Numbered from the stretch's first letter, positions 8,087 to 16,538 are shown. The stretch: DNA of 64,000 nucleotides from an uncultured Treponema sp. (GCA_949299755.1 CASGBA010000012.1:1-64000), one strand, 5' to 3'. Numbers and translations: made by a program. The notes: generated by a model from the letters alone, not told the origin.

Positions 8087-9733
8087 ATGAAAACTTTTGA
8101 TTTTTTAACCCAGGTACTGAGCATCCTTTCCTTTATAGTCAGTGCCATAGCTTTTATAATAGTTTTAAAACAAAAATCAAAAAAAAATGCCGTGGGGTTC
8201 CAGCCGGTTTTCGCCGCCTTTTCACTTGTTTTTTTAATGGCGGGTTCTTTAATTTACTTTTTTTCCGGCATAATATTGTCGTTTTTTGCCGCTGTCGCTC
8301 TGGCGGTTTTTTTCCAAATACCGGGCTTTTTAACCTTCCATCCGCCAACGGAAGACAGAACCGGAAAAGAAACCGCTGACAACCAGGATGATTTATCTGA
8401 AGCCGGATTATCAGAAGAGGACGAAGAAGAGAACTTGCTTAAAATCGGGCAGGACTTTATATCACACATCTCTGAATCAATGACCGGCGGTGTTAATTTG
8501 GACAGGCTTCTGGATTTCACAAACCAAACCCTTATTCAAAACACAAAGGCTGACGGAGGCGCTGTTTTCCTGATAGACGATTTTGAAGACATCCTTAATG
8601 CAAAATCTTTCAGCGGTCAATTTCCGCCTCCATATAAACTTCCGGCGGATTTACCACATAAACCAATACGGGTGGAAACCAGTTTCCGGTATGCCCAGTT
8701 CCCATTCACAGGAAACATTTTCGGTGAAACCGCTGTTTCAGCTGAACCTGTTTACATAAAAAACGGAGCTGAGGATCCCAGAGTTTATGTGAATGGGCCG
8801 GAAGACTTCCTCAAACCTGGAAGTTACATTATCGCCCCCCTTTCAATAAAGGGAAAGGTTGTAGGAATATCAGGCTTAGCCCGTCTTCCCCAAAACAAAC
8901 CTTTTTCAGAAAAGGACTTTAAGGTTGCGAAAGCCCTTGCCAATTATGCCGGTGCGGCGATTAACAACGTATATTGTATCCAGGAAGTCCTGGAACAGGC
9001 GGATTTGGAAAGGGAAGCGGAAATCGCCGCCGACATCCAGAAAACCCTTCAAGCGAAACATCTGCCTGATTTACCTGAAGTGGGATTCGGATATTTTTTC
9101 TCGCCTACAAAAGGTATTTGCGGCGATTATTACGATATAATACTAGCCCGCCGTGACAGGATTGCCCTTGTTATGGCGGACGTGGCGGGGAAGGGAATCC
9201 TTTCCAGTATGGTTATGATGATGTTACGTTCAATCCTGCATTTGGTAACCAACACAACCAAGAATGCTTCCGTAATTCTTGATTGGGTGAACAAAGGAAT
9301 AACAGGGAAAATTAATGTGGATCACTACGCAACCCTGTCCTATGTATCCTATTCCCCTGCGACCCATGAGGTTGAATATTCAAATGCCGGCCATCAACCG
9401 ATGCTTTTATGGAAAGCGGCGGAAAACAAAGTGGAAAAGGTTCTAATCAACTCAGACCCGATAGGCGTTGAACGCAATTCCACTTATGAAGAAATAAAAT
9501 TGACAGTTGCGCCGGGAGATATTATAATTCTTTTTACAGACGGTCTTGTTGAAAGTCTTAATTCAGAGGGAAGACAGTATGGACTTGCCAGTCTTTCCAA
9601 AGTTATCTCGGAACACAGCGGCGAAACAGCGAAAGACATAGCTGCGGCCGTAAAGCATGATTTGAAAGCCTTTTTGGGTACAGCAGTGGTTCATGACGAT
9701 CAAACATTGCTTGTTATGAAAATAAAGAGCTGA
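8087..9733 (+). CDS. Membrane PP2C/SpoIIE-type phosphatase with GAF domain (RsbU-like)
   Basis: The 548-residue protein has two or three N-terminal membrane segments (about 8-28 and 40-85), an acidic linker, a GAF-like sensor domain (about 120-300), a short coiled coil and a C-terminal SpoIIE/PP2C phosphatase domain (about 320-548). The phosphatase metal motifs are present: GDYYDI, MADVAGKGI, NAGHQPML and LFTDGLVE. Such enzymes dephosphorylate a STAS-domain antagonist, and the next gene encodes exactly such a protein. The set resembles the RsbU-V-W system, although no sigma factor lies nearby. The signal sensed by the GAF domain is unknown. Confidence 0.92.
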   Translation: MKTFDFLTQVLSILSFIVSAIAFIIVLKQKSKKNAVGFQPVFAAFSLVFLMAGSLIYFFSGIILSFFAAVALAVFFQIPGFLTFHPPTEDRTGKETADNQDDLSEAGLSEEDEEENLLKIGQDFISHISESMTGGVNLDRLLDFTNQTLIQNTKADGGAVFLIDDFEDILNAKSFSGQFPPPYKLPADLPHKPIRVETSFRYAQFPFTGNIFGETAVSAEPVYIKNGAEDPRVYVNGPEDFLKPGSYIIAPLSIKGKVVGISGLARLPQNKPFSEKDFKVAKALANYAGAAINNVYCIQEVLEQADLEREAEIAADIQKTLQAKHLPDLPEVGFGYFFSPTKGICGDYYDIILARRDRIALVMADVAGKGILSSMVMMMLRSILHLVTNTTKNASVILDWVNKGITGKINVDHYATLSYVSYSPATHEVEYSNAGHQPMLLWKAAENKVEKVLINSDPIGVERNSTYEEIKLTVAPGDIIILFTDGLVESLNSEGRQYGLASLSKVISEHSGETAKDIAAAVKHDLKAFLGTAVVHDDQTLLVMKIKS

Positions 9734-9764
9734 AAGTAAGGATATAAGAAGGAGAGTCGGTTGT

Positions 9765-10103
9765 ATGGAGCTTAAAATCCGTAAAAATGGGAACGTTTAT
9801 ATCATTGATGTGAACGGGGAGATGGATTTGTACAATTCTTATAAGCTGAAAGAGCTCGTAATGAAAATGCTTGAGAAGAATGTACAGTCGTTTATTGTTA
9901 ATCTTGAACATGTAGATTATATCGACTCCTCCGGTATAGGGGCTCTGATTTATATTTGTTCCACCATCAAAAAGATGAATCTGAAAATGGCCATAACAAA
10001 TATCCACGGATCCGTAAAAAAAGTTATCGAGCTGACAAAGCTTATGGGGTATTTTCCGATTACCAACAGTATTGAGGAAGCCCTTCTTCAGCTTGAAGGT
10101 TAA
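9765..10103 (+). CDS. STAS-domain anti-sigma-factor antagonist (RsbV-like)
   Basis: The 112-residue single STAS domain has the phosphorylation motif DYIDSSGIGALIYI, with Ser55/Ser56 as the phospho-acceptor site. In partner switching, the unphosphorylated form binds the anti-sigma kinase, and the upstream phosphatase restores that form. The start ATG is preceded by GAAGGAGAG. It lies 31 bases after the phosphatase and 14 bases before the kinase-like gene, forming one operon. Confidence 0.93.
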   Translation: MELKIRKNGNVYIIDVNGEMDLYNSYKLKELVMKMLEKNVQSFIVNLEHVDYIDSSGIGALIYICSTIKKMNLKMAITNIHGSVKKVIELTKLMGYFPITNSIEEALLQLEG

Positions 10104-10117
10104 AACAGGAGCTTAAC

Positions 10118-10669
10118 ATGACACCTATAAAAGAACTTCGCGCAGACGGAAGCGATCCTTTATTCGATAAGACAAATATGCTATACAAGGAATTCCCCTC
10201 GGATTTCCGGCAGATACGGTATTTTACCCTTCTGATTGTCCAATCAGCCCCGCTGGAAATCAAGGAAATAAACCTTTTGGAACAACAGATAAGCGAAATA
10301 ATCAAAAATGCGGTAAAACATGGAAACAAGTGTGACCAGAATAAAAAAGTCCATGTTTGGTATTCCTTCAGTCCGACCCATGCCCACTTGATTGTTGAAG
10401 ATGAAGGGGAAGGTTTTAAAGACTTGGAAAAATGGAATGAATTCAATAAAAAGCGGCTGGAATGCCTTTACCAGCAAGACTTTGAGAATTTGGGTTCCTA
10501 TGTTTCCTTCAGGACGAATAATAGCGACGACCAGGATGGAGGCAACGCACTTTTTGCCGCCCTCGAATATTGGAACGGCGGATTCATATACAATGATGCC
10601 AGAAACGGAGTTGCCATGCTAAAAAAATACCAGCAGAGGAGACACGGTATTTCCATTGACGGGGAATAA
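10118..10669 (+). CDS. HATPase anti-sigma-factor kinase-like protein (RsbW-like)
   Basis: The 183-residue protein fits the GHKL/HATPase_c_2 group of serine-protein kinases. The N box is EIIKNAVKHGNK and the G1 box is DEGEGF. The third ATP-lid motif is less clear because an insertion (about residues 120-150) follows the G1 box. The site AGGAGC precedes the start. It is most likely the kinase and sequestering partner of the STAS protein. The target output protein is not encoded nearby. It is the last gene before a strong terminator. Confidence 0.85.
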   Translation: MTPIKELRADGSDPLFDKTNMLYKEFPSDFRQIRYFTLLIVQSAPLEIKEINLLEQQISEIIKNAVKHGNKCDQNKKVHVWYSFSPTHAHLIVEDEGEGFKDLEKWNEFNKKRLECLYQQDFENLGSYVSFRTNNSDDQDGGNALFAALEYWNGGFIYNDARNGVAMLKKYQQRRHGISIDGE

Positions 10670-10686
10670 CCAAAAGAACGGAATGG

Positions 10687-10712
10687 AGCTCCGGGGAACC
10701 GGAGCTTTTTTT
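10687..10712 (+). terminator. Rho-independent terminator of the partner-switch operon
   Basis: AGCTCCGG (10687-10694), loop GGAA, and CCGGAGCT (10699-10706) form a perfect 8-bp stem with a stable tetraloop, followed by a T-run to 10712. It sits 17 bases after the kinase-like gene and abuts the stop of the convergent gene at 10715. Confidence 0.93.
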
Positions 10713-10714
10713 AT

Positions 10715-11512
10715 CTATAAACCCGGTCCAGGGTATTTTTCCCCCCGGGACATTTCATAAAGGAAACGTTCATCTTCCGGCACAAGCTGAACAAATTTTA
10801 CCTTGCAAATACGGACTTGCCCTGGAACGGTGATGGAGGATAAAATTCCTGGCACGGATATTTTTCTGTTTTCAAATCTGACGGAAAAATCCACATCATA
10901 TTCTTCACCGCTTTTAATGATTTTTACAGGAATACCGGAAAGCCATGAGGAAAAACTCATTTCCAAAATGGCAAAAACAGCTCCCTTGTGATCCATATAC
11001 AAAAGCAACCCGGAATTACCGGAAAGATTTTTTTTGCGTCCTATGTTTTTCACAAATCCGGAAACACGGTCACCGGCTTTATCGGTTGACAGGGGAAATT
11101 CAGGGGAACTTAATGCAGTGAGGGTTTCTTTTCCAATCCTGATTTTTGCCTCAACCGGATGCCCTCTTTTTCCGGCAGATTCCTCCGCATAAAAAAGATC
11201 GCCCACCGGACAGAATTTCGGGGAATTCCCTTCCCCGGAAATTTTGGAAGAAAACAATATTCTTTTTTCTTTATGGCTGAACAAAAACTCAAAAGAAATA
11301 TTCTCCGGAATTTTCCGGGATGAAATAAAATCACCGCTGAAAACAATTCTTTGCCGGTTCCTGTCATATTTGTACGAATCAGGATGACAAATAACCCCGG
11401 ACTCCCCTTCCCTGAATTTTACACAGCTTTTTCTGATTTCCACGGGAACAGGAAAATCGGAAAACCGGGAAAGCACATACTCACGCTCCAGTCTGCTTAA
11501 CTGCTTTTTCAT
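10715..11512 (-). CDS. PilZ-like protein (probable)
   Basis: The 265-residue protein has no signal peptide. Its C-terminal half resembles a PilZ-type beta barrel: an extended VDFSVRFENRKISVPGILSSITVPGQVRICKVKFVQL arrangement ending in PEDERFLYEM, the common PilZ ending. The clear RxxxR and D/NxSxxG c-di-GMP motifs are not seen in canonical form, so ligand binding is doubtful. Its start lies inside the 3' end of the preceding gene (32-base overlap), implying coupling. The product may be a c-di-GMP-related or structural protein; I am not certain of the family. Confidence 0.6.
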   Translation of the reverse strand: MKKQLSRLEREYVLSRFSDFPVPVEIRKSCVKFREGESGVICHPDSYKYDRNRQRIVFSGDFISSRKIPENISFEFLFSHKEKRILFSSKISGEGNSPKFCPVGDLFYAEESAGKRGHPVEAKIRIGKETLTALSSPEFPLSTDKAGDRVSGFVKNIGRKKNLSGNSGLLLYMDHKGAVFAILEMSFSSWLSGIPVKIIKSGEEYDVDFSVRFENRKISVPGILSSITVPGQVRICKVKFVQLVPEDERFLYEMSRGEKYPGPGL

Positions 11513-12200
11513 AGGAATCCCCGTTAAAAATTATATCCCGGATTGTCCACTCCCCGCCGGAAAGAACCGCTTCCACAACAGCAAAAACAGAAACAAATGC
11601 GGAATAAGAAACGGGAAACCTGAGACGGAAAACCGAACGGGCTTCCGTCCGGTCCCCTGCAATTTTAATTCCGGCAAAAAAAACATCTTCCACCGGAGGA
11701 AGTTTTTCCAGCCGGGATTCGAGCAAAAAAGGAAGGAAGGAACCGTTCCCCCAGGTTTTCAATTTTGAAAAATCTCCTTCTTTCAAAATTGCGGATGTAT
11801 CCCGGAAAAGGGTGATAAGACCTTCAGGCACAGAAGAAAAGTCCAGTGATCCAGCTTCGGGTATTTCCGGCATCACCGAAGGCACCAGGCAACCCGTACA
11901 TACGGAAAGAACAGGAACCCCGGAAGAGATGCCAACCGTGTTTTCGGATTTTCCTGTAAAATTGTTATATTCAGTTAAAGGTTTGCTTATACGATTTTGG
12001 AATGGATAATCCTTAGTCTCCATACCATCCTTGGAAAGCCATTCAAAAGCGGAAAAACGTTTTTCAGTCCGGGTCCTCACAGTTTCACCGGCCGGAGGGT
12101 TTTCCGCATGGACACTTAATAAAAACAGAAAAAAACAACAAAAAAAACAAGCCGCCGCTGAATACTTATGTTTTTTCATTTCTGCGGTAGTACTTTTCAT
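11481..12200 (-). CDS. Secreted protein of unknown function
   Basis: The start is taken at ATG 12200 because a good promoter places transcription at or next to it. An in-frame ATG at 12179 is the alternative. The 239-residue product has a signal peptide with a cysteine- and phenylalanine-rich core ending near SVHA. The mature part is about 200 residues with a C-terminal region resembling an NTF2-like or DUF-type fold (RLRFPVSYSAFVSVFAVVEAV then EWTIRDIIFNGDSY), a pattern seen in secreted domains with an 'extent of variation' fold. This resemblance is weak. It is translationally linked to the PilZ-like gene. Confidence 0.7.
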   Translation of the reverse strand: MKSTTAEMKKHKYSAAACFFCCFFLFLLSVHAENPPAGETVRTRTEKRFSAFEWLSKDGMETKDYPFQNRISKPLTEYNNFTGKSENTVGISSGVPVLSVCTGCLVPSVMPEIPEAGSLDFSSVPEGLITLFRDTSAILKEGDFSKLKTWGNGSFLPFLLESRLEKLPPVEDVFFAGIKIAGDRTEARSVFRLRFPVSYSAFVSVFAVVEAVLSGGEWTIRDIIFNGDSYEKAVKQTGA

Positions 12201-12206
12201 GCAAAA

Positions 12207-12235
12207 ATTATAACACAAGCCGGAGATATGGACAA
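12207..12235 (-). promoter_or_regulatory. Promoter of the secreted/PilZ-like gene pair
   Basis: On the minus strand TTGTCC (12235-12230) and TATAAT (12212-12207) are exactly 17 bases apart. The perfect -10 ends 6 bases before ATG 12200, so the mRNA would be leaderless. Confidence 0.75.
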
Positions 12236-12250
12236 TCTTGGAACAAAAAG

Positions 12251-12280
12251 TTAAATTATTCCGGGAATTCACCTTATCAT
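12251..12280 (+). promoter_or_regulatory. Possible promoter of the aconitase gene
   Basis: TTAAAT at 12251-12256 and TATCAT at 12275-12280 with an 18-base spacer precede the Shine-Dalgarno-bearing start at 12300. The match is only moderate. Confidence 0.35.
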
Positions 12281-12299
12281 ATTATTCCGGAGGAAATCC

Positions 12300-14240
12300 A
12301 TGACGTTAACTGAAAAAATTCTGCAAAAGCATCTTGTGGGCACTGATAAATTACCGGAAAGAGGAAAAGACATTGCCATAAAAATAGACCAAACCCTTAC
12401 CCAGGATGCCACAGGAACAATGGCGTATCTTCAGTTTGAAACAATAGGGGTTGAAAGGGTGAAAACAGAATTATCTGTTTCTTATATAGACCATAATACC
12501 CTCCAGGAAGACTTTAAAAACATGGATGACCACCGGTACCTTCAAAGTGTGGCGGCAAAGTACGGTATATGGTTTTCCCGGGCAGGGAACGGAATATGCC
12601 ACCAGGTTCACCTGGAACGTTTCGGGGCTCCGGGCAAAACCCTTCTCGGATCGGATTCCCATACTCCCACCGGTGGCGGCATAGGAATGATAGCCATTGG
12701 CGCCGGAGGTCTGGATGTGGCGGTTGCCATGGCCGGCGGCGCCTTCCACCTGAATATGCCGAAAATATTCGGCGTAAAACTGACCGGAGCCCTTAAGCCG
12801 GGGGTTTCCGCAAAGGACGTGATACTGGAGCTTCTCCGCCGTGAAACCGTAAAAGGCGGGGTCGGGGCTGTATACGAATATTTCGGTCCCGGGGTTGCAA
12901 ACCTTTCTGTTCCCCAGCGGGCGACAATCACAAACATGGGTGCGGAGCTTGGAGCCACGTGCAGCATTTTCCCTGCGGACAAAATTTGCGGCGACTTCCT
13001 GAAAACAGTGGGCCGCAGTGAATGCTTTCAGGAAATGGAAGCCGACGGGGATGCGGATTATGACAAAGTAATTGAAATAGACCTGTCATCCCTTGAACCG
13101 CTGGCAGCATGTCCCCATTCCCCGGATGCGGGAACAGCCGTAAAAGATCTGGCGGGGAAAAAAGTTAACCAGGTTGTAATCGGGTCATGTACAAACAGTT
13201 CACCTGCGGATTTGACGGCGGTGGCTGAAATAGTAAGAGGCAAACACATTGCCCCGGGCGTGGAGGCAGGTATTGCTCCTGGAAGCCGCGGCACCCTCAT
13301 TCAAATTGAAAAATCGGGGGTTCTCGGTGAGTTGATCCGCGCGGGATTCAGAATCCTTGAAAGTGCCTGCGGTCCATGTATCGGAATGGGATTCGCACCT
13401 AACTCTGAAGGGGTTTCCCTCAGAACCTTTAACCGTAATTTCAAAGGCAGATCCGGAACAGCGGATGCCGGGATATATTTGGTTTCGCCGGAAACAGCGG
13501 CGGCGGCGGCAGTAAACGGATTTATCACTGATCCAAGGGACTTTGCGGAAAATCTGGAAAGCCATTCTTTTAAAACAGTGCCATTTGAAAAAGATGACGG
13601 AATGCTTATATCCCCCCTTCCTCCGGAAAAGGCGGCGGAAGTTGAAATTTTACGGGGACCTAACATTAAACCCTGTCCTGCTGCACCGGAATTACCTGAT
13701 TCGCTTACTTTGCCGATACTGCTTAAAGCCGGAGATAATGTGTCCACAGATGATATCATGCCGGCGGGGGCAAAAGTCCTTCCATTACGGTCCAATATTC
13801 CGGAAATTTCAAAATTCACTTTGGAAAGAATAGACGCCGGCTTTTATCAAAGGGCTGTCGATGCAAAGGGATGCTTTATTCTTGGCGGTGAAAACTATGG
13901 CCAGGGTTCCTCCAGGGAACACGCTGCCTTAGGGCCAATGTATTTGGGAGTAAGGGCTGTCATCACAAAATCCTTCGCCAGGATACATAAAGCAAATCTA
14001 ATAAATTACGGAATTATTCCTCTCGTTTTGGAAAATCCTTCAGTTTACGAAAAACTTGAGAATAATGATATGATTGAATTCAGCGGGATAAGGAAGGCTC
14101 TTCAGGAAGGAACTCCGTTCGTATTGAAGAGAAAGTCAGACGGATTCACATTCACAGCTAAAAACGATTTGGATCAGAGGGCAAGAGATATTCTGCTGGC
14201 AGGAGGAAGAGCCTCATATACCAGGAACGGAGGGCAATAA
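12300..14240 (+). CDS. acn: Aconitate hydratase
   Basis: The 646-residue enzyme is the short (about 640-residue) bacterial/archaeal aconitase type. It interconverts citrate and isocitrate with a [4Fe-4S] cluster. The cluster cysteines are visible in VVIGSCTNSS (about residue 297) and ESACGPCIGMG (about 357 and 360). The N-terminal DQTLTQDATGTM and HTPTGGGIGM and the swivel-domain QGSSREHAAL are typical. CCGGAGGAAA precedes the ATG. No citrate synthase or isocitrate dehydrogenase is adjacent. In an anaerobic spirochaete it would probably serve the oxidative branch toward 2-oxoglutarate and glutamate. Confidence 0.96.
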   Translation: MTLTEKILQKHLVGTDKLPERGKDIAIKIDQTLTQDATGTMAYLQFETIGVERVKTELSVSYIDHNTLQEDFKNMDDHRYLQSVAAKYGIWFSRAGNGICHQVHLERFGAPGKTLLGSDSHTPTGGGIGMIAIGAGGLDVAVAMAGGAFHLNMPKIFGVKLTGALKPGVSAKDVILELLRRETVKGGVGAVYEYFGPGVANLSVPQRATITNMGAELGATCSIFPADKICGDFLKTVGRSECFQEMEADGDADYDKVIEIDLSSLEPLAACPHSPDAGTAVKDLAGKKVNQVVIGSCTNSSPADLTAVAEIVRGKHIAPGVEAGIAPGSRGTLIQIEKSGVLGELIRAGFRILESACGPCIGMGFAPNSEGVSLRTFNRNFKGRSGTADAGIYLVSPETAAAAAVNGFITDPRDFAENLESHSFKTVPFEKDDGMLISPLPPEKAAEVEILRGPNIKPCPAAPELPDSLTLPILLKAGDNVSTDDIMPAGAKVLPLRSNIPEISKFTLERIDAGFYQRAVDAKGCFILGGENYGQGSSREHAALGPMYLGVRAVITKSFARIHKANLINYGIIPLVLENPSVYEKLENNDMIEFSGIRKALQEGTPFVLKRKSDGFTFTAKNDLDQRARDILLAGGRASYTRNGGQ

Positions 14241-14284
14241 GTCTTTTTACAAATAATTATCCGGCCACAGTTTTTTATAAAAAC

Positions 14285-14313
14285 TTGCGTTCCGGCATTT
14301 TTTGGAGTAAACT
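14285..14313 (+). promoter_or_regulatory. Promoter of the ComFB-fusion gene
   Basis: TTGCGT (14285-14290), 17 bases, TAAACT (14308-14313). Transcription would begin near 14320 and give a leader of about 34 bases carrying the AGGAG at 14343-14347. Confidence 0.55.
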
Positions 14314-14353
14314 GAATAAATAACCGTTATGTATCGGAACACAGGAGAAAAAA

Positions 14354-15079
14354 GTGGATGCCGAAGTACACAATATAATGGAAGAGCTGGTAAAGGAAGA
14401 GGTTGAAAAACTATTTAATGAAGCGGAACAACAAAAATTACCATGGCTTTCCTGCTCATGCAGCCAGTGCCGCTGTGATACCTTATGCTATGTGTTGAAT
14501 AGGATTCCTCCAAAATACATAAGATCCGGGAGGGGAATATCCCATCATATTTCCGATGACATTTCTGAAAAATCCCAGGTTCTGGCGGATATCAGCGCAT
14601 TGGTTTTAGAAGGCATGAAAAAAGTCTCGGAAACCCAACGTCCCCATGGGCATACCCCAGATGATAATGAAAAGGAAAATGATTCACCTGTATTCAACTT
14701 CCCAACAATAACAGGCAGGGTTCTGGACGGACTGTCCTTTGAGCCGGAAAAGGATATTCAGGTTGGTTTATATTTAAACGGAAAATTGTGTCAGGCAATA
14801 AACCCTTCCTGGGAAAATCCTTATAGAATCAGTGCAAACACCCCCGGAAATTTTGTTTTCTGGATAAAACCTGAACCGGCAAAGGCGGCGGGAGAAAAAA
14901 AAGTGTTCGGATTTGAAATAAAAATAGAAGCGGATGGGAAAGAACCTGTAATGCATTATTTCGAAGTGGGATTGACCAGTGAAAGTTCTGTGAGGAATGC
15001 GTATAATTCCGAAAATTCAATTCAAATTCCGGATTTCTATCTTTTTCCCGTCAATGACACCTATGACTCAATGCAATAA
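14354..15079 (+). CDS. ComFB-domain protein with a C-terminal beta-rich domain
   Basis: The start is GTG at 14354, with AGGAG 6 bases upstream. Residues about 1-100 match the late-competence ComFB family: VHNIMEELVKEEVEKL, a cysteine cluster CSCSQCRCDTLCYVLNRIPPKY, and a conserved helix after it. Some ComFB proteins have been reported to bind c-di-GMP. After a charged linker (about 100-115) comes a second, beta-rich domain (about 120-215) not typical of the family. It resembles a carboxypeptidase-regulatory-like fold (GRVLDGLSFEPEKDIQVGLYLNGK). The gene stands alone between aconitase and two tRNAs. Confidence 0.8.
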   Translation: MDAEVHNIMEELVKEEVEKLFNEAEQQKLPWLSCSCSQCRCDTLCYVLNRIPPKYIRSGRGISHHISDDISEKSQVLADISALVLEGMKKVSETQRPHGHTPDDNEKENDSPVFNFPTITGRVLDGLSFEPEKDIQVGLYLNGKLCQAINPSWENPYRISANTPGNFVFWIKPEPAKAAGEKKVFGFEIKIEADGKEPVMHYFEVGLTSESSVRNAYNSENSIQIPDFYLFPVNDTYDSMQ

Positions 15080-15131
15080 TCCGTGCAATCTGTATTGGAT
15101 TTCCAGGAATAAATCACAGCATCATTTGAAC

Positions 15132-15160
15132 TTGACAATGGGTTTGTTTTTACGTAGACT
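15132..15160 (+). promoter_or_regulatory. Promoter of the tRNA-Pro/tRNA-Arg unit
   Basis: A perfect TTGACA (15132-15137), 17-base spacer and TAGACT (15155-15160) lie 10 bases before the first tRNA base, as expected for a stable-RNA promoter. Confidence 0.8.
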
Positions 15161-15170
15161 ACAAACCAAC

Positions 15171-15243
15171 CGGGATGTCGCCTAGCGGCTATGGCACCTG
15201 CTTTGGGAGCAGGATATCGCGGGTTCGAGTCCCGCCGTCCCGA
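15171..15243 (+). tRNA. tRNA-Pro (UGG)
   Basis: The seven-pair acceptor stem is CGGGATG (15171-15177) with CGTCCCG (15236-15242) and discriminator A. The anticodon loop TTTGGGA gives anticodon TGG. The T arm GCGGGTTCGAGTCCCGC is perfect. CCA is not encoded. It is followed by tRNA-Arg after 4 bases. Confidence 0.97.
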
Positions 15244-15247
15244 TTCC

Positions 15248-15321
15248 GGGATCATAGCTCATCCGGATAGAGCAACTGCCTTCTAAGCAGTAGGTGGGGG
15301 GTTCGAGTCCCTCTGGTCCCG
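15248..15321 (+). tRNA. tRNA-Arg (UCU)
   Basis: Acceptor GGGATCA (15248-15254) pairs with TGGTCCC (15314-15320), with discriminator G. The anticodon stem ACTGC/GCAGT encloses CTTCTAA, giving anticodon TCT. The T loop TTCGAGT is standard and CCA is not encoded. It is co-transcribed with tRNA-Pro. Confidence 0.97.
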
Positions 15322-15387
15322 TACCCGCCTTGCGGTTCAATCATTTTTCTCTCCACATCACACTATAAAAATCCCACAAAAAAGCTA

Positions 15388-15426
15388 TTGACAAAATAGT
15401 TATCCTCTTCTAACATATAAATGTTA
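15388..15426 (+). promoter_or_regulatory. Promoter with overlapping inverted repeat, DUF3793-flavodoxin operon
   Basis: TTGACA (15388-15393), 17 bases, TAACAT (15411-15416). The -10 box is the left arm of a perfect inverted repeat TAACAT-ATAA-ATGTTA (15411-15426). A repressor bound here would block RNA polymerase. The regulator is unknown; metal or redox control would suit a flavodoxin operon. Confidence 0.7.
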
Positions 15427-15457
15427 ATCAAATCTAACTTATTGACAAAGGAATATC

Positions 15458-16051
15458 ATGGGTCTTGAAAAACTAATCGCCTACCATTGCGGACCGGCTC
15501 TTACAGGAATAAAACCGTCAAATCTTCTGGCTGTACGGGTTACCGGTGAAGCGGCCGCCGCAAAGGCTGCAATCTTTAACATACAATGCAACAGGAGAGG
15601 GATTTTTTTTAACACCATGAATATATCAAACAACACCACTTTGTTTTTTGTTTATAACAAGCCCTTGCTGGAAAAAACCCTGAAAAACCCCGGAACCGCC
15701 TTTTTTTTAATAAAAGAAGGCTACAAGCCTTTGAAATCCGTTGAGAGCCATGTAAACAGACTATGCCTTCGCATCATAGAAGCAAACTCCGGGAAAAGTG
15801 ATTTCCCACATGAAATAGGGATTTTTCTCGGATACCCCCTGGAAGATGTAAAAGGGTTTATAAACAACAAGGGGAAAAACTGCAAAATGTGCGGTTATTG
15901 GAAAGTTTACGGGGACAAGGAAAAAGCGGGTGATATGTTCCGGCGATACACAGAATGCAGGAGAATATGTTTTTTGAAGGCATCGGCGGGATTACCTTTG
16001 TCAGAATTATGCGTATGCCACAACAAAACCGGGGAACCGGTTAAAAAATAA
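15458..16051 (+). CDS. DUF3793 family protein
   Basis: The 197-residue protein matches the DUF3793 pattern. LxxxLAYHCGPALxGIKPSNL is at the N-terminus (here LIAYHCGPALTGIKPSNL). FPHEIGIFLGYPLEDVKGFI and then CGYWKVYGDKEKA are in the C-terminal half. Conserved cysteines (His-Cys-Gly near residue 10, several near 145-190) suggest metal or redox chemistry. AAGGAATATC precedes the ATG. In other anaerobes this family is commonly found beside flavodoxin or heme/iron genes, and a flavodoxin gene follows here after 16 bases. Its reaction is not known to me. Confidence 0.87.
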   Translation: MGLEKLIAYHCGPALTGIKPSNLLAVRVTGEAAAAKAAIFNIQCNRRGIFFNTMNISNNTTLFFVYNKPLLEKTLKNPGTAFFLIKEGYKPLKSVESHVNRLCLRIIEANSGKSDFPHEIGIFLGYPLEDVKGFINNKGKNCKMCGYWKVYGDKEKAGDMFRRYTECRRICFLKASAGLPLSELCVCHNKTGEPVKK

Positions 16052-16067
16052 AATATTAGGAGGAGAT

Positions 16068-16502
16068 ATGGGAACCGCTGTTATTTTTGAAAGCCTTACA
16101 GGCAATACGGAAGCAATGGCGAAAGCTATTTACGAGGGTGCAGTGGAAACCGCCGGAAAAGATTCTGTCACCATCACCAAGGCTGCGGATATTACCGTGG
16201 ATGAGGCGGCTGAATACGACCTGCTTATTTTAGGTAGTCCGGCGATGGGAACAGAAGTTCTTGAAGAGGAAACCTTTGAACCGTTTTTTTCAGCCTTGGA
16301 AAACAAACTTTCCGGGAAACGCATTGCTCTTTTTGGCTCTTACGACTGGGGAGACGGGCAATGGATGCGGGACTGGGAAGACCGTTGCAGGGCTGCAGGA
16401 GCGGTTCTTTTCCGTGATCAAGGATTCATTGTACAGAATACACCGGATGAGAAGGCTCTCGAAGCCTGCAAAAAATTCGGGATGGATGCCGTAAGGGGGT
16501 AA
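16068..16502 (+). CDS. Flavodoxin
   Basis: The 144-residue protein has the FMN-phosphate loop near the N-terminus in the form SLTGNTEAMAKAI, and the GSYDWGDGQWMRDWEDR aromatic/acidic loop typical of short-chain flavodoxins. Flavodoxins carry low-potential electrons and replace ferredoxin when iron is short. AGGAGGAG precedes the ATG. It is the second gene of the DUF3793 operon and is followed by a terminator. Confidence 0.95.
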   Translation: MGTAVIFESLTGNTEAMAKAIYEGAVETAGKDSVTITKAADITVDEAAEYDLLILGSPAMGTEVLEEETFEPFFSALENKLSGKRIALFGSYDWGDGQWMRDWEDRCRAAGAVLFRDQGFIVQNTPDEKALEACKKFGMDAVRG

Positions 16503-16538
16503 ACTGGAAAACAGAAAAAATCATAGTATATTCCTTGA

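Noticed and set aside
15080-15170. Short open frames between the ComFB gene and tRNA-Pro
   Set aside because: They overlap the tRNA promoter and the tRNAs themselves and have no ribosome site.
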